Of a stretch of DNA of 64,000 nt, positions 7,903 through 15,674 are shown in pieces (the stretch's first letter is position 1; every line of letters begins with the position of its first letter). The DNA is from Zhihengliuella salsuginis (GTDB lineage: Bacteria; Actinomycetota; Actinomycetes; Actinomycetales; Micrococcaceae). Where the stretch lies: the NCBI RefSeq assembly GCF_014651715.1, contig NZ_BMXK01000001.1, positions 310,001 to 374,000 on the forward strand, read 5' to 3'. Position numbers and translations under genes: made by a program. Below the pieces are notes generated by a model that worked only from the letters and a program-made list of their open reading frames with translations, had not been told where the DNA came from and ran no database searches.

Positions 7903-8796
7903 GTGGCGATGTTCGACAAGTTGATCCGCAAGGGCAAGAAGATGGCGGGCGACTATGTCCGCGAGCAGCTGGGTCAGGGCAGCGGCAACGGCGGGCAGCG
8001 CGGCGGGCAGCAGGGCTACGGCGCGGACAGCACCGGCTACGGCAACCGCGGCTACGGCGATCAGCCGCAGCGCGGGTCCGCACCCGGCTACGGGAACCAG
8101 CAACAGGGCTACGGCAACCAGCCGCAAGGCTATGGCCAGGGCCAGCCGTCCAACCGGAACGCGGCACCCGCGGGGCAGGACGGGGTGTCCCGTGAGGACC
8201 AGGCGGCAGTCGCGAAATACAAGTACATGCTGCGGACCGCGCCGCCGGAGGATATGGAGCGAGCGCACACCGAGGCGTTCTCCAGGCTGACGCCGCAGCA
8301 GCGCTCGCTGCTGCAGTCGGAACTCGCCGAAGAGCTCCCGGCCACCGAGCGGCCCGCGACCGACCAGCCGAAGGATCTCGCGAGGGCGGCCACGCGCGCC
8401 GAGGTCTCACGCCCCGGATTTATGGAGAAGATGCTCGGCAACGGACGCTCCGGCCGGCCGGGGATGGGCGGCCTGGCAGCAGGCGCGGCCGGCGGGCTGG
8501 GGGCCGGCCTATTGGGCGGTGTCGCAGGCGCCTTCATCGGCACTGCCGTCGCCGGGCCGCTTCTGGACGGCTTCGCGGGCATGGGTGAGGATGTCGCCGG
8601 CGCGGCCGAGGGCCTCACCGACGGTGTCGCGGGAGCCGGAGAAGAGATCTCTGCAGCCGGAGAGGGACTGACGGATCAGGCCGGAGGCCTCCTGGGCGGT
8701 CTGTTCGGCGGCGACGGCGGCGGATTCGGCGGCGAGGGTGGCGGATTTGGAGGATTCGGCGGCGACGGCGGAGGATACGGCGACTTCGAGGTCTAG
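7903..8796 (+). CDS. Q/G/Y-rich protein with glycine-rich C-terminus, function unknown
   Basis: A 297-residue protein in three parts. Residues 1-25 are basic (FDKLIRKGKKMAG). Residues 25-90 are low-complexity Gly/Gln/Tyr/Asn with GYG repeats. Residues 95-165 look like a folded helical unit (REDQAAVAKYKYMLRTAP). A hydrophobic Gly/Ala stretch near 190-225 could insert in membrane and is followed by an acidic GGG-rich tail. GTG 7903 is chosen because GAGGAGG ends seven bases before it; the ATG at 7909 is too far. The GYG/Q part resembles prion-like, phase-separating sequences. No enzyme motif seen. Confidence 0.75.
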   Translation: MAMFDKLIRKGKKMAGDYVREQLGQGSGNGGQRGGQQGYGADSTGYGNRGYGDQPQRGSAPGYGNQQQGYGNQPQGYGQGQPSNRNAAPAGQDGVSREDQAAVAKYKYMLRTAPPEDMERAHTEAFSRLTPQQRSLLQSELAEELPATERPATDQPKDLARAATRAEVSRPGFMEKMLGNGRSGRPGMGGLAAGAAGGLGAGLLGGVAGAFIGTAVAGPLLDGFAGMGEDVAGAAEGLTDGVAGAGEEISAAGEGLTDQAGGLLGGLFGGDGGGFGGEGGGFGGFGGDGGGYGDFEV

Positions 8797-8844
8797 CGTT
8801 TCCCGGCCGGTTCCCGAACCCGGTTCAGGTGGGGAAAGCGCAGA

Positions 8845-8879
8845 AGGAGCGGTCGGTGCCAGCGGCACCGGCCGCTCCT
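8845..8879 (+). terminator. Terminator after the Q/G/Y-rich gene
   Basis: AGGAGCGG and CGGTGCC pair with GGCACCG and CCGCTCCT around AGC, with single-base differences in the stem. It is 48 bp past the stop codon and could serve both this gene and the convergent LysR gene. Confidence 0.7.
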
Positions 8880-8935
8880 ACTTCAGCGGGGGGAGGTCCG
8901 CGGGCCCGCCGGTTTGCGCGGCGCCCACCTGGTGG

Positions 8936-9871
8936 TCAGAAGATGCTGGTCTCGGCGGCGATGTCGAGCACAGCGCTTGCGCGCGGAGTCAGGCGCATGC
9001 CCATCGGCCAGACGGCGACGACTGCGGTCGACCCGGCCGTGGGCTCGATGGGGCGGATCGCGAACGGGCGGCCCTCGAGGCTGAGCTGGTGCTCGCGCGG
9101 CCTCGACATCTGGACGGTGTAGCCGACGCCGCGGGCGACGAGCTCGCGGGCAAGGATCATCTGCGGCACGGTCATGACGACCTTGGGTTTCAGGCCGGCC
9201 GCCTCGAACGCCGTGTGCACGGTCGCGGTGCTCGGGTTGGTGCCGTACAGCATCAGGTCCTCGTCGGCGAGATCGGCCAGGGACACCGACTTCTGCCCGG
9301 TCAGTGGGTGGTCCTGCGGGAGGACGGCCTCGAGTTGCGTGGAGTAGAGGTGGCGCTTGGTGAATCCGCCCGGCAGGTGCAGATCGTAGGCGAGGATCGC
9401 GTCCAGGTGGCCGGCCTCCAGCTGCGGCAGCAGTTCGTCGTGCGTGCCGGCGGTCAGCTGCAGGTCGATCTCGGGGTAGAGCGAGCGGACCTCGCTGAGG
9501 ATCGGCGGCAGGAGATGCGGCGCGAGGGATGCGAAGCACCCGAGGTGCACCGGGCCGCGCAAGGACGTTCTGCCCTGCGAGGGGTTCAGAATCAGCTCCT
9601 CGGAGGCGTGCACGATCTTCTTCGCCTGCGCGGCGAAATGCCGTCCGGCCGGCGTGAGCTGGAGGCCGCGGCCCTTGCGGCGGACGCACAGGTGCTCGCC
9701 GACCGCCTTCTCCACCTGGGTGATGGCCTGGGAGAGGGCCGACTCCGAGATCCGGAGGTCGGCGGCGGCTGATGACAGCGTCGAATGCGACGGCAGCTCG
9801 CTGATCATCTCCAGCTGCCGCAGCGTGACGCGAAGATTGCCGACCGTTCGGTCGTTTTTGTCTGGAAGGAT
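8936..9871 (-). CDS. LysR-family regulator, probable ATC start
   Basis: A LysR-type activator/repressor: winged helix (SAAADLRISESALSQAITQVE), then a substrate-binding domain. The first standard start codon is ATG 9806-9808, but this removes most of helix 1; the in-frame residues upstream (LRVTLRQLE) match the family's usual beginning. The open frame upstream has no ATG, GTG or TTG before its stop. An ATC at 9869-9871 has AGGTGA exactly seven bases upstream (9879-9884), so I report the gene from there (311 residues); from the ATG it would be 290. It is divergent from the MHS transporter it probably controls. Confidence 0.8.
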   Translation of the reverse strand: MLPDKNDRTVGNLRVTLRQLEMISELPSHSTLSSAAADLRISESALSQAITQVEKAVGEHLCVRRKGRGLQLTPAGRHFAAQAKKIVHASEELILNPSQGRTSLRGPVHLGCFASLAPHLLPPILSEVRSLYPEIDLQLTAGTHDELLPQLEAGHLDAILAYDLHLPGGFTKRHLYSTQLEAVLPQDHPLTGQKSVSLADLADEDLMLYGTNPSTATVHTAFEAAGLKPKVVMTVPQMILARELVARGVGYTVQMSRPREHQLSLEGRPFAIRPIEPTAGSTAVVAVWPMGMRLTPRASAVLDIAAETSIF

Positions 9872-9935
9872 CGCCCGCTCACCTCTTTCTTCAGTTCAGC
9901 TTCAGTATTATTCCTGATCTATCCAATTTACCCGA

Positions 9936-9954
9936 TGTGGTGAGCTGTGCCACA
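9936..9954. promoter_or_regulatory. Inverted repeat between LysR and transporter genes
   Basis: TGTGG, nine bases, CCACA form an inverted repeat in the 226-bp space between the divergent LysR and MHS genes, the usual place for a LysR operator. The surrounding AT-rich stretch 9900-9935 probably holds the promoters. Confidence 0.4.
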
Positions 9955-10097
9955 CTCAATTGACGACGAGTTGAGGGACGGCCGCCCCGGGGAACGGGGC
10001 CGGTGGTTCGACCCGGGGGACCGGGGCAATTCGCTACTGATCACTTCATCCGTCAAGGACGACGGCCGGCCGCGTGGCCGGCACCGAGGAGCAACCC

Positions 10098-11477
10098 GTG
10101 AAAAAAGCGACCCATCATTCGGAGAGGGCCAACCAGCGCCGCGTGGCGATGGCCACCCTCGTCGGCACCACGGTCGAGTGGTACGACTACTTCATCTACG
10201 CGATGGCCGCGGGCCTTGTCTTCTCCGGCGCGTTCTTCGAGCCGGTCGGCGAAGAGCTCGGGCTCCTGATCGCCTTCGCCTCTGTCGGCATCAGCTTCCT
10301 TTTCCGCCCGCTGGGCGCGTTCCTCGCCGGCCACTACGGCGACAAGATCGGCCGCCGCGCGATGCTGGTCCTCACGCTCGTCGTCATGGGCGGCGCGACG
10401 ACCGCCGTCGGACTCCTGCCGACGTATGCTGACGCGGGCATCATCGCGCCGATCATCCTGCTGTTGCTGCGCATCCTGCAGGGCCTCTCCGCCGGCGGCG
10501 AGTGGGGCGGCGCCGTCCTCATGGCCGTCGAGCACGCGCCGAAGGGCCGCCGCGGCCGCGCCGGGTCCTTCCCGCAGCTGGGCGCACCCCTGGGCCTCGT
10601 GCTGGCCTCCGCCATGATGGCGCTCATGTCGGGTGTCATCGCTCCCGGCGACGCTTTCGTCGAGTGGGGCTGGCGCATCCCGTTCCTGTTCTCCTTCGTC
10701 CTGATCATCCTCGGCTACATCATCCGCCGGGCCGTGGACGAGTCCCCGGTCTTCCAGGAGATCGCCGAGCACAAGCAGCAGTCCTCCGTCCCGGTTGTGG
10801 AGCTCTTCCGCAAGCACGCCCCGCTGGTCGTCGTCGCGGCCCTCGTCTTCGCCGCGTGCAACGCCGCCGGCTACATGGCCACGGGCGGTTTCATCCAGAG
10901 CTACGCCGTCACGGAGGTCGGTCTCGACCGCACCGACGTGCTCAACGCCGTCACCTACGGCGCGGTGATCTGGGCGATCGCCACCTACCTGACCGCGATC
11001 GCGTCCGACAAGTTCGGCCGCGTCCGGGTCTACCAGCTCGGCCACCTCGTCCTCGGGGTGGCGATCTTCCCGCTCTTCTGGCTGCTGAACACCGGCGACA
11101 TCGCGATGTTCTACGTCGGCCTGACGTTCTTCGCGATCGGCCTCGGCGGCACGTACGGAGCCCAGGCGGCCCTGTACTCGGAGATGTTCCCGGCGTCGAT
11201 CCGCTTCTCCGGAGTCTCGATCTCCTACGCGATCGGCTCCATCGTCGGAGGTGCCTTCGCCCCGACGATCGCGGTCTTCCTGGTCCAGCAGACCGGGACC
11301 ACGAACTCGGTCGGAGCCTACCTGCTGGCGCTGACGGTCATCTCGCTGATCGCTGTTTCGCTCATCCGCGACCGCAGCGGCATCAACCTGTCGATCAGCA
11401 ACGAGGCCGAGCAGGCCATCGGCGCCCTCGTCACCGACAAGCGCCAGATCCCGGCGGCGGTGGAGGAGAAGGCCTGA
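10098..11477 (+). CDS. MFS transporter, metabolite:H+ symporter (MHS) type
   Basis: A 459-residue, 12-segment major facilitator of the MHS subfamily, with GTTVEWYDYFIYAMAAGLVF at residues 21-40 and the GDKIGRR loop-2 motif near 81-87. The family imports organic acids, betaines or shikimate with protons; the substrate here is not evident. GTG 10098 is chosen because GAGGAG lies seven bases upstream. The C-terminal 40 residues are hydrophilic. Divergent LysR and downstream M20 amidohydrolase suggest uptake of a carboxylate or N-acyl amino acid. Confidence 0.88.
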   Translation: MKKATHHSERANQRRVAMATLVGTTVEWYDYFIYAMAAGLVFSGAFFEPVGEELGLLIAFASVGISFLFRPLGAFLAGHYGDKIGRRAMLVLTLVVMGGATTAVGLLPTYADAGIIAPIILLLLRILQGLSAGGEWGGAVLMAVEHAPKGRRGRAGSFPQLGAPLGLVLASAMMALMSGVIAPGDAFVEWGWRIPFLFSFVLIILGYIIRRAVDESPVFQEIAEHKQQSSVPVVELFRKHAPLVVVAALVFAACNAAGYMATGGFIQSYAVTEVGLDRTDVLNAVTYGAVIWAIATYLTAIASDKFGRVRVYQLGHLVLGVAIFPLFWLLNTGDIAMFYVGLTFFAIGLGGTYGAQAALYSEMFPASIRFSGVSISYAIGSIVGGAFAPTIAVFLVQQTGTTNSVGAYLLALTVISLIAVSLIRDRSGINLSISNEAEQAIGALVTDKRQIPAAVEEKA

Positions 11478-11519
11478 CCGCCTCCATCCGTACGACGACG
11501 CGGCTCGCCTGAGCTGCCC

Positions 11520-11551
11520 GCGCGGGCCCGGCCGTTCGGCCGGGCCCGCGC
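11520..11551 (+). terminator. Terminator after the MHS transporter
   Basis: A nearly uninterrupted 14-bp GC stem with a GTTC loop, centred at 11535, 43 bp past the transporter's stop codon. It is followed by a short T-rich stretch (GGGTCTTTCC). Confidence 0.8.
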
Positions 11552-11626
11552 TGCGTCGTCGGGTCTTTCCGCATAGGGTTGGGGGAGAAACCAGCGACGC
11601 GAACGACGAATGAGGAGATGGCGCCC

Positions 11627-11848
11627 ATGGCACGCAAGAAGACGTGGTCCGAGTTGACCGGCTGCGAGAAGTGGCGCATGTTCGTCCTCGGGACCGCGCA
11701 GGTGGCGCTCCAGTTCGTCGCGCTGCGGGACCTGTCCGAGCGCCCGCAGTCGGAGGTGCGGGGCCCGAAGGCCGCCTGGGTCGCCGGAAGCTTCGCGAAC
11801 TTCGTCGGACCACTGGCGTATCTCGCCTTCGGGCGCCTGAAGAAGTAG
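11627..11848 (+). CDS. Small membrane protein, PLDc_N-like
   Basis: A 73-residue basic protein with two hydrophobic segments (MFVLGTAQVALQFVALRDL and FANFVGPLAYLAFGRL) resembling the short phospholipase-D-nuclease N-terminal (PLDc_N) domain found alone in many actinobacteria. ATG 11627 is favoured by TGAGGAG nine bases upstream; ATG 11618 overlaps that site. It sits alone between two terminator-like regions. Role unknown. Confidence 0.65.
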   Translation: MARKKTWSELTGCEKWRMFVLGTAQVALQFVALRDLSERPQSEVRGPKAAWVAGSFANFVGPLAYLAFGRLKK

Positions 11849-11936
11849 GCCCCGCGGCGAGCTGTTCAGCCGCTTGTCAGGGAGGAGGGGTAGCGTTTTC
11901 CGCCGGCAGATAGTTGCCTAAGGAAAGGAAAATGCG

Positions 11937-13208
11937 ATGTCGCAGACCGCGACCGTCCCCCAGCATCCCGCCCGTACGGCCTCCGGGCGCACCCCTGAAC
12001 CGTCCGCCCTCCTGGCGGAGGCCCGTGCGTTGGCCGGGGACCTGACCGAGCTGCGGCACGCGCTGCACCGGGAGCCCGAACTCGGCCTCGACCTGCCCCG
12101 CACGCAGCGGAAGGTCCTGGACGCCCTCGGCGGGCTGGGATTCGAACTCGCGACCGGAACGGAGACCACGTCCGTCACCGCGGTCCTGCGCGGAACGGGC
12201 GCGGGCCCGCGACGCACCGTCCTGCTGCGGGCGGACATGGACGCCCTGCCCGTGCAGGAGGAGACCGGACTCGACTACGCGTCCCGGATCGACGGTGCGA
12301 TGCACGCCTGCGGACACGACCTGCACACCGCCATGCTTCTCGGCGCCGCACGCCTGCTCGCCGGCCGCCGAGCGGACCTGTCGGGCGACGTCGTCCTCAT
12401 GTTCCAGCCGGGCGAGGAGGGGCACGACGGCGCCGGCGTCATGATCCGCGAGGGCGTCCTCGGCGCCGCCGGCCGCCGCCCCGACGCCGCGTTCGCGATG
12501 CACGTCGTCACCGGGATGCTTCCGGGCGGGATGACGGCCTCACGGCCCGGTCCCGTCATGAGCGCCTCGGACAACCTCGAGGTCACCTTGCACGGAACCG
12601 GGGGCCACGGCTCGGCGCCGCACGCCGCCCTCGACCCCGTGCCGGCGGCGGCCGAGACCGTCACGGCCCTGCAGAACATGGTCACCCGCCGCTTCGACGT
12701 GTTCGACCCGGTAGTCCTCACCGTCGGCGTCCTCCAGGCCGGAACCCGCCCGAATGTCATTCCCGAGACCGCGCGGATCGAGGCGACGGTCCGCTCCTTC
12801 TCGGCCGTCGCCCGCGAACGCCTGTCCCGCGAGACCGTCCGCGTGGTCGAGGGGGTCGCCGCAGCCCACGGGCTGGAGGCGGAAGCGGTGTACCGGCAGC
12901 AGTACCCGGCCACCGTCAACGACCCGGGGTGCGAGGCGGCTGCGCGCGAGTCCGTGGGGGCCGTCCTGGGGGAGGGGCGGCACGTCGAGCTGCCCCGGCC
13001 CGTGCCCGGCTCCGAGGACTTCTCCCGGGTGCTCGCGGAGGTCCCCGGAGCCTACCTGTTCCTCTCGGCCTGCCCGGCCGGCGCCGATCCGCAGGCGGTG
13101 GCGGCGAACCACTCCGCCCGCGCCGTGTTCAGCGACGACGTCCTGCCGGACGGGGCGGCGCTCTACGCGCAGCTGGCTCTCGACGCGATCGCCCGCGGCG
13201 GGGTGTGA
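11937..13208 (+). CDS. M20D amidohydrolase (hippurate hydrolase / N-acyl amino acid hydrolase type)
   Basis: A 423-residue M20D metallopeptidase. MHACGHDLHTAMLLGA (about residues 122-137) and FQPGEEGHDGAG (about 157-168) hold the metal ligands and catalytic Glu; a dimerisation domain spans about 205-320 and GSEDFS (near 357) gives the last ligand. Family members remove acyl groups from N-acyl amino acids or the side chain of indole-acetyl conjugates. An AAGGAAAGGA ribosome-binding site precedes the ATG. It follows the MHS transporter on the same strand but beyond a terminator, so it is probably a separate unit. Confidence 0.9.
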   Translation: MSQTATVPQHPARTASGRTPEPSALLAEARALAGDLTELRHALHREPELGLDLPRTQRKVLDALGGLGFELATGTETTSVTAVLRGTGAGPRRTVLLRADMDALPVQEETGLDYASRIDGAMHACGHDLHTAMLLGAARLLAGRRADLSGDVVLMFQPGEEGHDGAGVMIREGVLGAAGRRPDAAFAMHVVTGMLPGGMTASRPGPVMSASDNLEVTLHGTGGHGSAPHAALDPVPAAAETVTALQNMVTRRFDVFDPVVLTVGVLQAGTRPNVIPETARIEATVRSFSAVARERLSRETVRVVEGVAAAHGLEAEAVYRQQYPATVNDPGCEAAARESVGAVLGEGRHVELPRPVPGSEDFSRVLAEVPGAYLFLSACPAGADPQAVAANHSARAVFSDDVLPDGAALYAQLALDAIARGGV

Positions 13209-13216
13209 GCGGCCGG

Positions 13217-13241
13217 CCCGGCGGGAGCGGTCCCGCCCGGG
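13217..13241. terminator. Bidirectional hairpin between amidohydrolase and LacI genes
   Basis: GGCGGGA and TCCCGCC pair around GCGG, extended by CCC/GGG with one bulge. It occupies the 36-bp space between two convergent genes and can serve both. Confidence 0.65.
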
Positions 13242-13244
13242 GTG

Positions 13245-14246
13245 CTACCGGGAGCCGGTCGAGGCGCGGGCGATGAGCTCCGGCCGGAAGACGGTGTGCT
13301 CGCTGGCCGTGTCGCCGAGGAGCATGCGCACCGCCGTCCGGCCGAGCTCCTCGGCCGGACGGCGGATCGTCGTCAACGGCACGATCGCGCTCGAGGCGAA
13401 CTCGATGTCGTCGTAGCCGACCAGCGCCACGTCGTCGGGAACGCGGTAGCGCCCGTCCATGATGAACGCCTGCAGGGCGCCGGTGGCGAGCAGGTCGTTC
13501 GCGCAGAAGATCGCGTCGGGGATGTCGGCCGGCTCGCGCTCGAGCAGCGACAGCGTGGCCGCGCGCCCGCCGAGGGTCGTCAGGGAGTGGGCCTCCACCA
13601 GCTCGATGGAGGCGCCCGCCGACGGCTCCTGCGCGACGGCGTCCCGGGCGCCCCGCCAGCGGTCCGCGACCTGGCGCAGCTCCGTCTCGGCTGCCACGAA
13701 CGCGATCCGCCGCCGCCCGGTCTCCAGGAGGTGCTCGACGGCGATGCGGCCGCCGTGGACGTCGTCGACGGAGACGGAGCCGTACGTCTCTGCCTCGGCG
13801 TCGCGGTCCACGAGGACCGTGCTGACGCCGTGGCCGGCCAGGTCCGCGACGCGGGCCGCGGTCTCTCCCACGGGGCTGAGCAGCAGGCCCTGGACGCGCT
13901 GCTCCTCGAAGAGGTCGATGTAGCGGTGCTCGCGGTCGGCGTCCTGCAGGCTGCTGGCCAGCAGCAGGGAGAAGTTGTGGCGGGTCGCCTCCTCCTCGGC
14001 GCCCCGGGCCAGAGCCGCGTAGAACGGGTTGGCGGCATCGAGGACGACCAGGCCGATCGTGCGGCTGTGCCCGGCGCGGAGCTGCCGGGCGGCGTCGTTC
14101 CGCACGAACCCGAGGTCCGCGATGGCCGACTGGACGCGCTCGCGGGTGCGCTCGGCGACCCGGTCCGGGTTGTTGAGCACGTTGGAGACCGTGCCGACGG
14201 AGACTCCGGCGCGGTCCGCTACGTCCTTGACGCTGGCTGTCCTCAC
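13245..14246 (-). CDS. LacI-family regulator of the rhamnose genes
   Basis: A 333-residue LacI-family repressor: helix-turn-helix (SVKDVADRAGVSVGTVSNVL) and effector-binding domain from RTIGLVVLDAANPFY. GTG 14244-14246 is chosen with AAGGAG four bases upstream; no ATG is better. It is divergent from rhaI, and its likely operator (a TTGAA-N-TTCAA-type palindrome) lies in the shared intergenic region and again upstream of the mutarotase at 24.5 kb. The effector is expected to be L-rhamnose or a catabolite such as rhamnulose. Confidence 0.88.
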   Translation of the reverse strand: MRTASVKDVADRAGVSVGTVSNVLNNPDRVAERTRERVQSAIADLGFVRNDAARQLRAGHSRTIGLVVLDAANPFYAALARGAEEEATRHNFSLLLASSLQDADREHRYIDLFEEQRVQGLLLSPVGETAARVADLAGHGVSTVLVDRDAEAETYGSVSVDDVHGGRIAVEHLLETGRRRIAFVAAETELRQVADRWRGARDAVAQEPSAGASIELVEAHSLTTLGGRAATLSLLEREPADIPDAIFCANDLLATGALQAFIMDGRYRVPDDVALVGYDDIEFASSAIVPLTTIRRPAEELGRTAVRMLLGDTASEHTVFRPELIARASTGSR

Positions 14247-14270
14247 GATGCTCCTTGAGTGGGGTTCTCC

Positions 14271-14326
14271 TTGACAGTACCTGTGGTCCATCCTACATTT
14301 GAATCGTAGCAATGAAACGATTCAAA
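14271..14326 (+). promoter_or_regulatory. rhaI promoter with operator
   Basis: TTGACA (14271-14276), a 17-bp spacer and TACATT (14294-14299) form a near-consensus promoter. Overlapping its -10 end is TTTGAATCGT (14298-14307), and ACGATTCAAA (14317-14326) is its perfect reverse complement after nine bases. Inside it, ATGAAACGATTCAA (14312-14325) fits the 14-bp operator shared with sites at 24498 and 24596. Confidence 0.75.
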
Positions 14327-14463
14327 GCTGAGACCTGCCAGCCTTCCGGGGCCCGCGGCGGCCAGGGGCGAATCGCTCAGCCGAATCAACCGCAAACAGA
14401 CGTGGGCGGGGCGTCGCGACGACGACTGTCGCCGGCGCCCGCGCACATCAGGAGGCACACGCC

Positions 14464-15630
14464 ATGACCGACCTGTCCGCCATCGAGAAGCAGCTGGACC
14501 GCCTGGCCATCGAGGTCCCGTCGTGGGCCTACGGGAACTCCGGCACCCGGTTCAAGGTGTTCGCCACCGAGGGCACGCCCCGCACCGTCGAGGAGAAGAT
14601 CTCCGACGCCGCCCAGGTGAACAAGAGCACGGGCCTGGCCCCCGCCGTCGCACTGCACATCCCGTGGGACAAGGTGGACGACTACGCGGCGCTGCGCCGC
14701 TACGCCGCCGACCAGGGGGTGGAGATCGGGACGATCAACTCCAACACCTTCCAGGCCGACACCTACAAGTTCGGCTCGCTGACCCACCACGACCCGGCCG
14801 TCCGCCGCGCCGCGGTCGAGCACCACCTCGAGTGCGTCGACATCATGACCGCCACCGGTTCCAGGGATCTGAAGATCTGGCTCGCGGACGGCACCAACTA
14901 CCCGGGCCAGCAGGACATGCGCCAGCGCCAGGACGCGCTGGCCGAGTCCCTCGCGCAGATCTACGCCGGCCTCGGCGACGACCAGCGCATGGTGCTCGAG
15001 TACAAGTTCTTCGAGCCCGCTTTCTACCACACCGACGTTCCGGACTGGGGCACGTCCTACGCCCAGGTGGCGGCCCTCGGCGACAAGGCCAAGGTCTGCC
15101 TGGACACCGGCCACCACGCGCCGGGCACCAACATCGAGTTCATCGTCATGCAGCTGCTGCGCCTCGGCAAGCTCGGCTCATTCGACTTCAACTCGCGCTT
15201 CTACGCCGACGACGACCTGATCGTCGGTGCCGCCGATCCATTCCAGCTCTTCCGCATCATGACCGAGGTCGTCCGCGGCGGCGGTCTCGACGAGGGCACC
15301 GACCTGGGCCTGATGCTGGACCAGTGCCACAACGTCGAGGAGAAGATCCCCGGCCAGATCCGGTCCGTGCTCAACGTCCAGGAGATGACGGCCCGCGCGC
15401 TGCTCGTCGACCAGGAGGCGCTCGCCGCCGCCCGCACGTCCAACGACGTCCTCGGCGCCAACCAGATCTTCATGGACGCCTTCTACACCGACGTCCGCCC
15501 GGCGCTGGCCGCCTGGCGCGAGTCCCGCGGGCTGCCCGGGGACCCGATGGCCGCGTATGCCGCTTCCGGGTACCAGGAGAAGATCAACACCGACCGCCAG
15601 GGCGGCCAGCAGGCCAGCTGGGGCGCCTGA
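14464..15630 (+). CDS. rhaI: L-rhamnose isomerase
   Basis: A 388-residue isomerase of the Pseudomonas/actinobacterial RhaI type, converting L-rhamnose to L-rhamnulose in the cytoplasm. Metal-site regions are recognisable: KIWLADGTNYPGQ (about residues 138-150), EYKFFEPAFYHTD (about 179-191) and CLDTGHHAPGTN (about 214-225). The family is a TIM barrel using two divalent metal ions. GGAGG lies about nine bases before the ATG. It is the first gene of rhaI, fused aldolase-dehydrogenase, rhaB, and follows the operator at 14312-14325. Confidence 0.93.
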   Translation: MTDLSAIEKQLDRLAIEVPSWAYGNSGTRFKVFATEGTPRTVEEKISDAAQVNKSTGLAPAVALHIPWDKVDDYAALRRYAADQGVEIGTINSNTFQADTYKFGSLTHHDPAVRRAAVEHHLECVDIMTATGSRDLKIWLADGTNYPGQQDMRQRQDALAESLAQIYAGLGDDQRMVLEYKFFEPAFYHTDVPDWGTSYAQVAALGDKAKVCLDTGHHAPGTNIEFIVMQLLRLGKLGSFDFNSRFYADDDLIVGAADPFQLFRIMTEVVRGGGLDEGTDLGLMLDQCHNVEEKIPGQIRSVLNVQEMTARALLVDQEALAAARTSNDVLGANQIFMDAFYTDVRPALAAWRESRGLPGDPMAAYAASGYQEKINTDRQGGQQASWGA

Positions 15631-15674
15631 GTCCTCCTGCCGCGACGACTATCCGAACGAATACGAGAGAAGTC

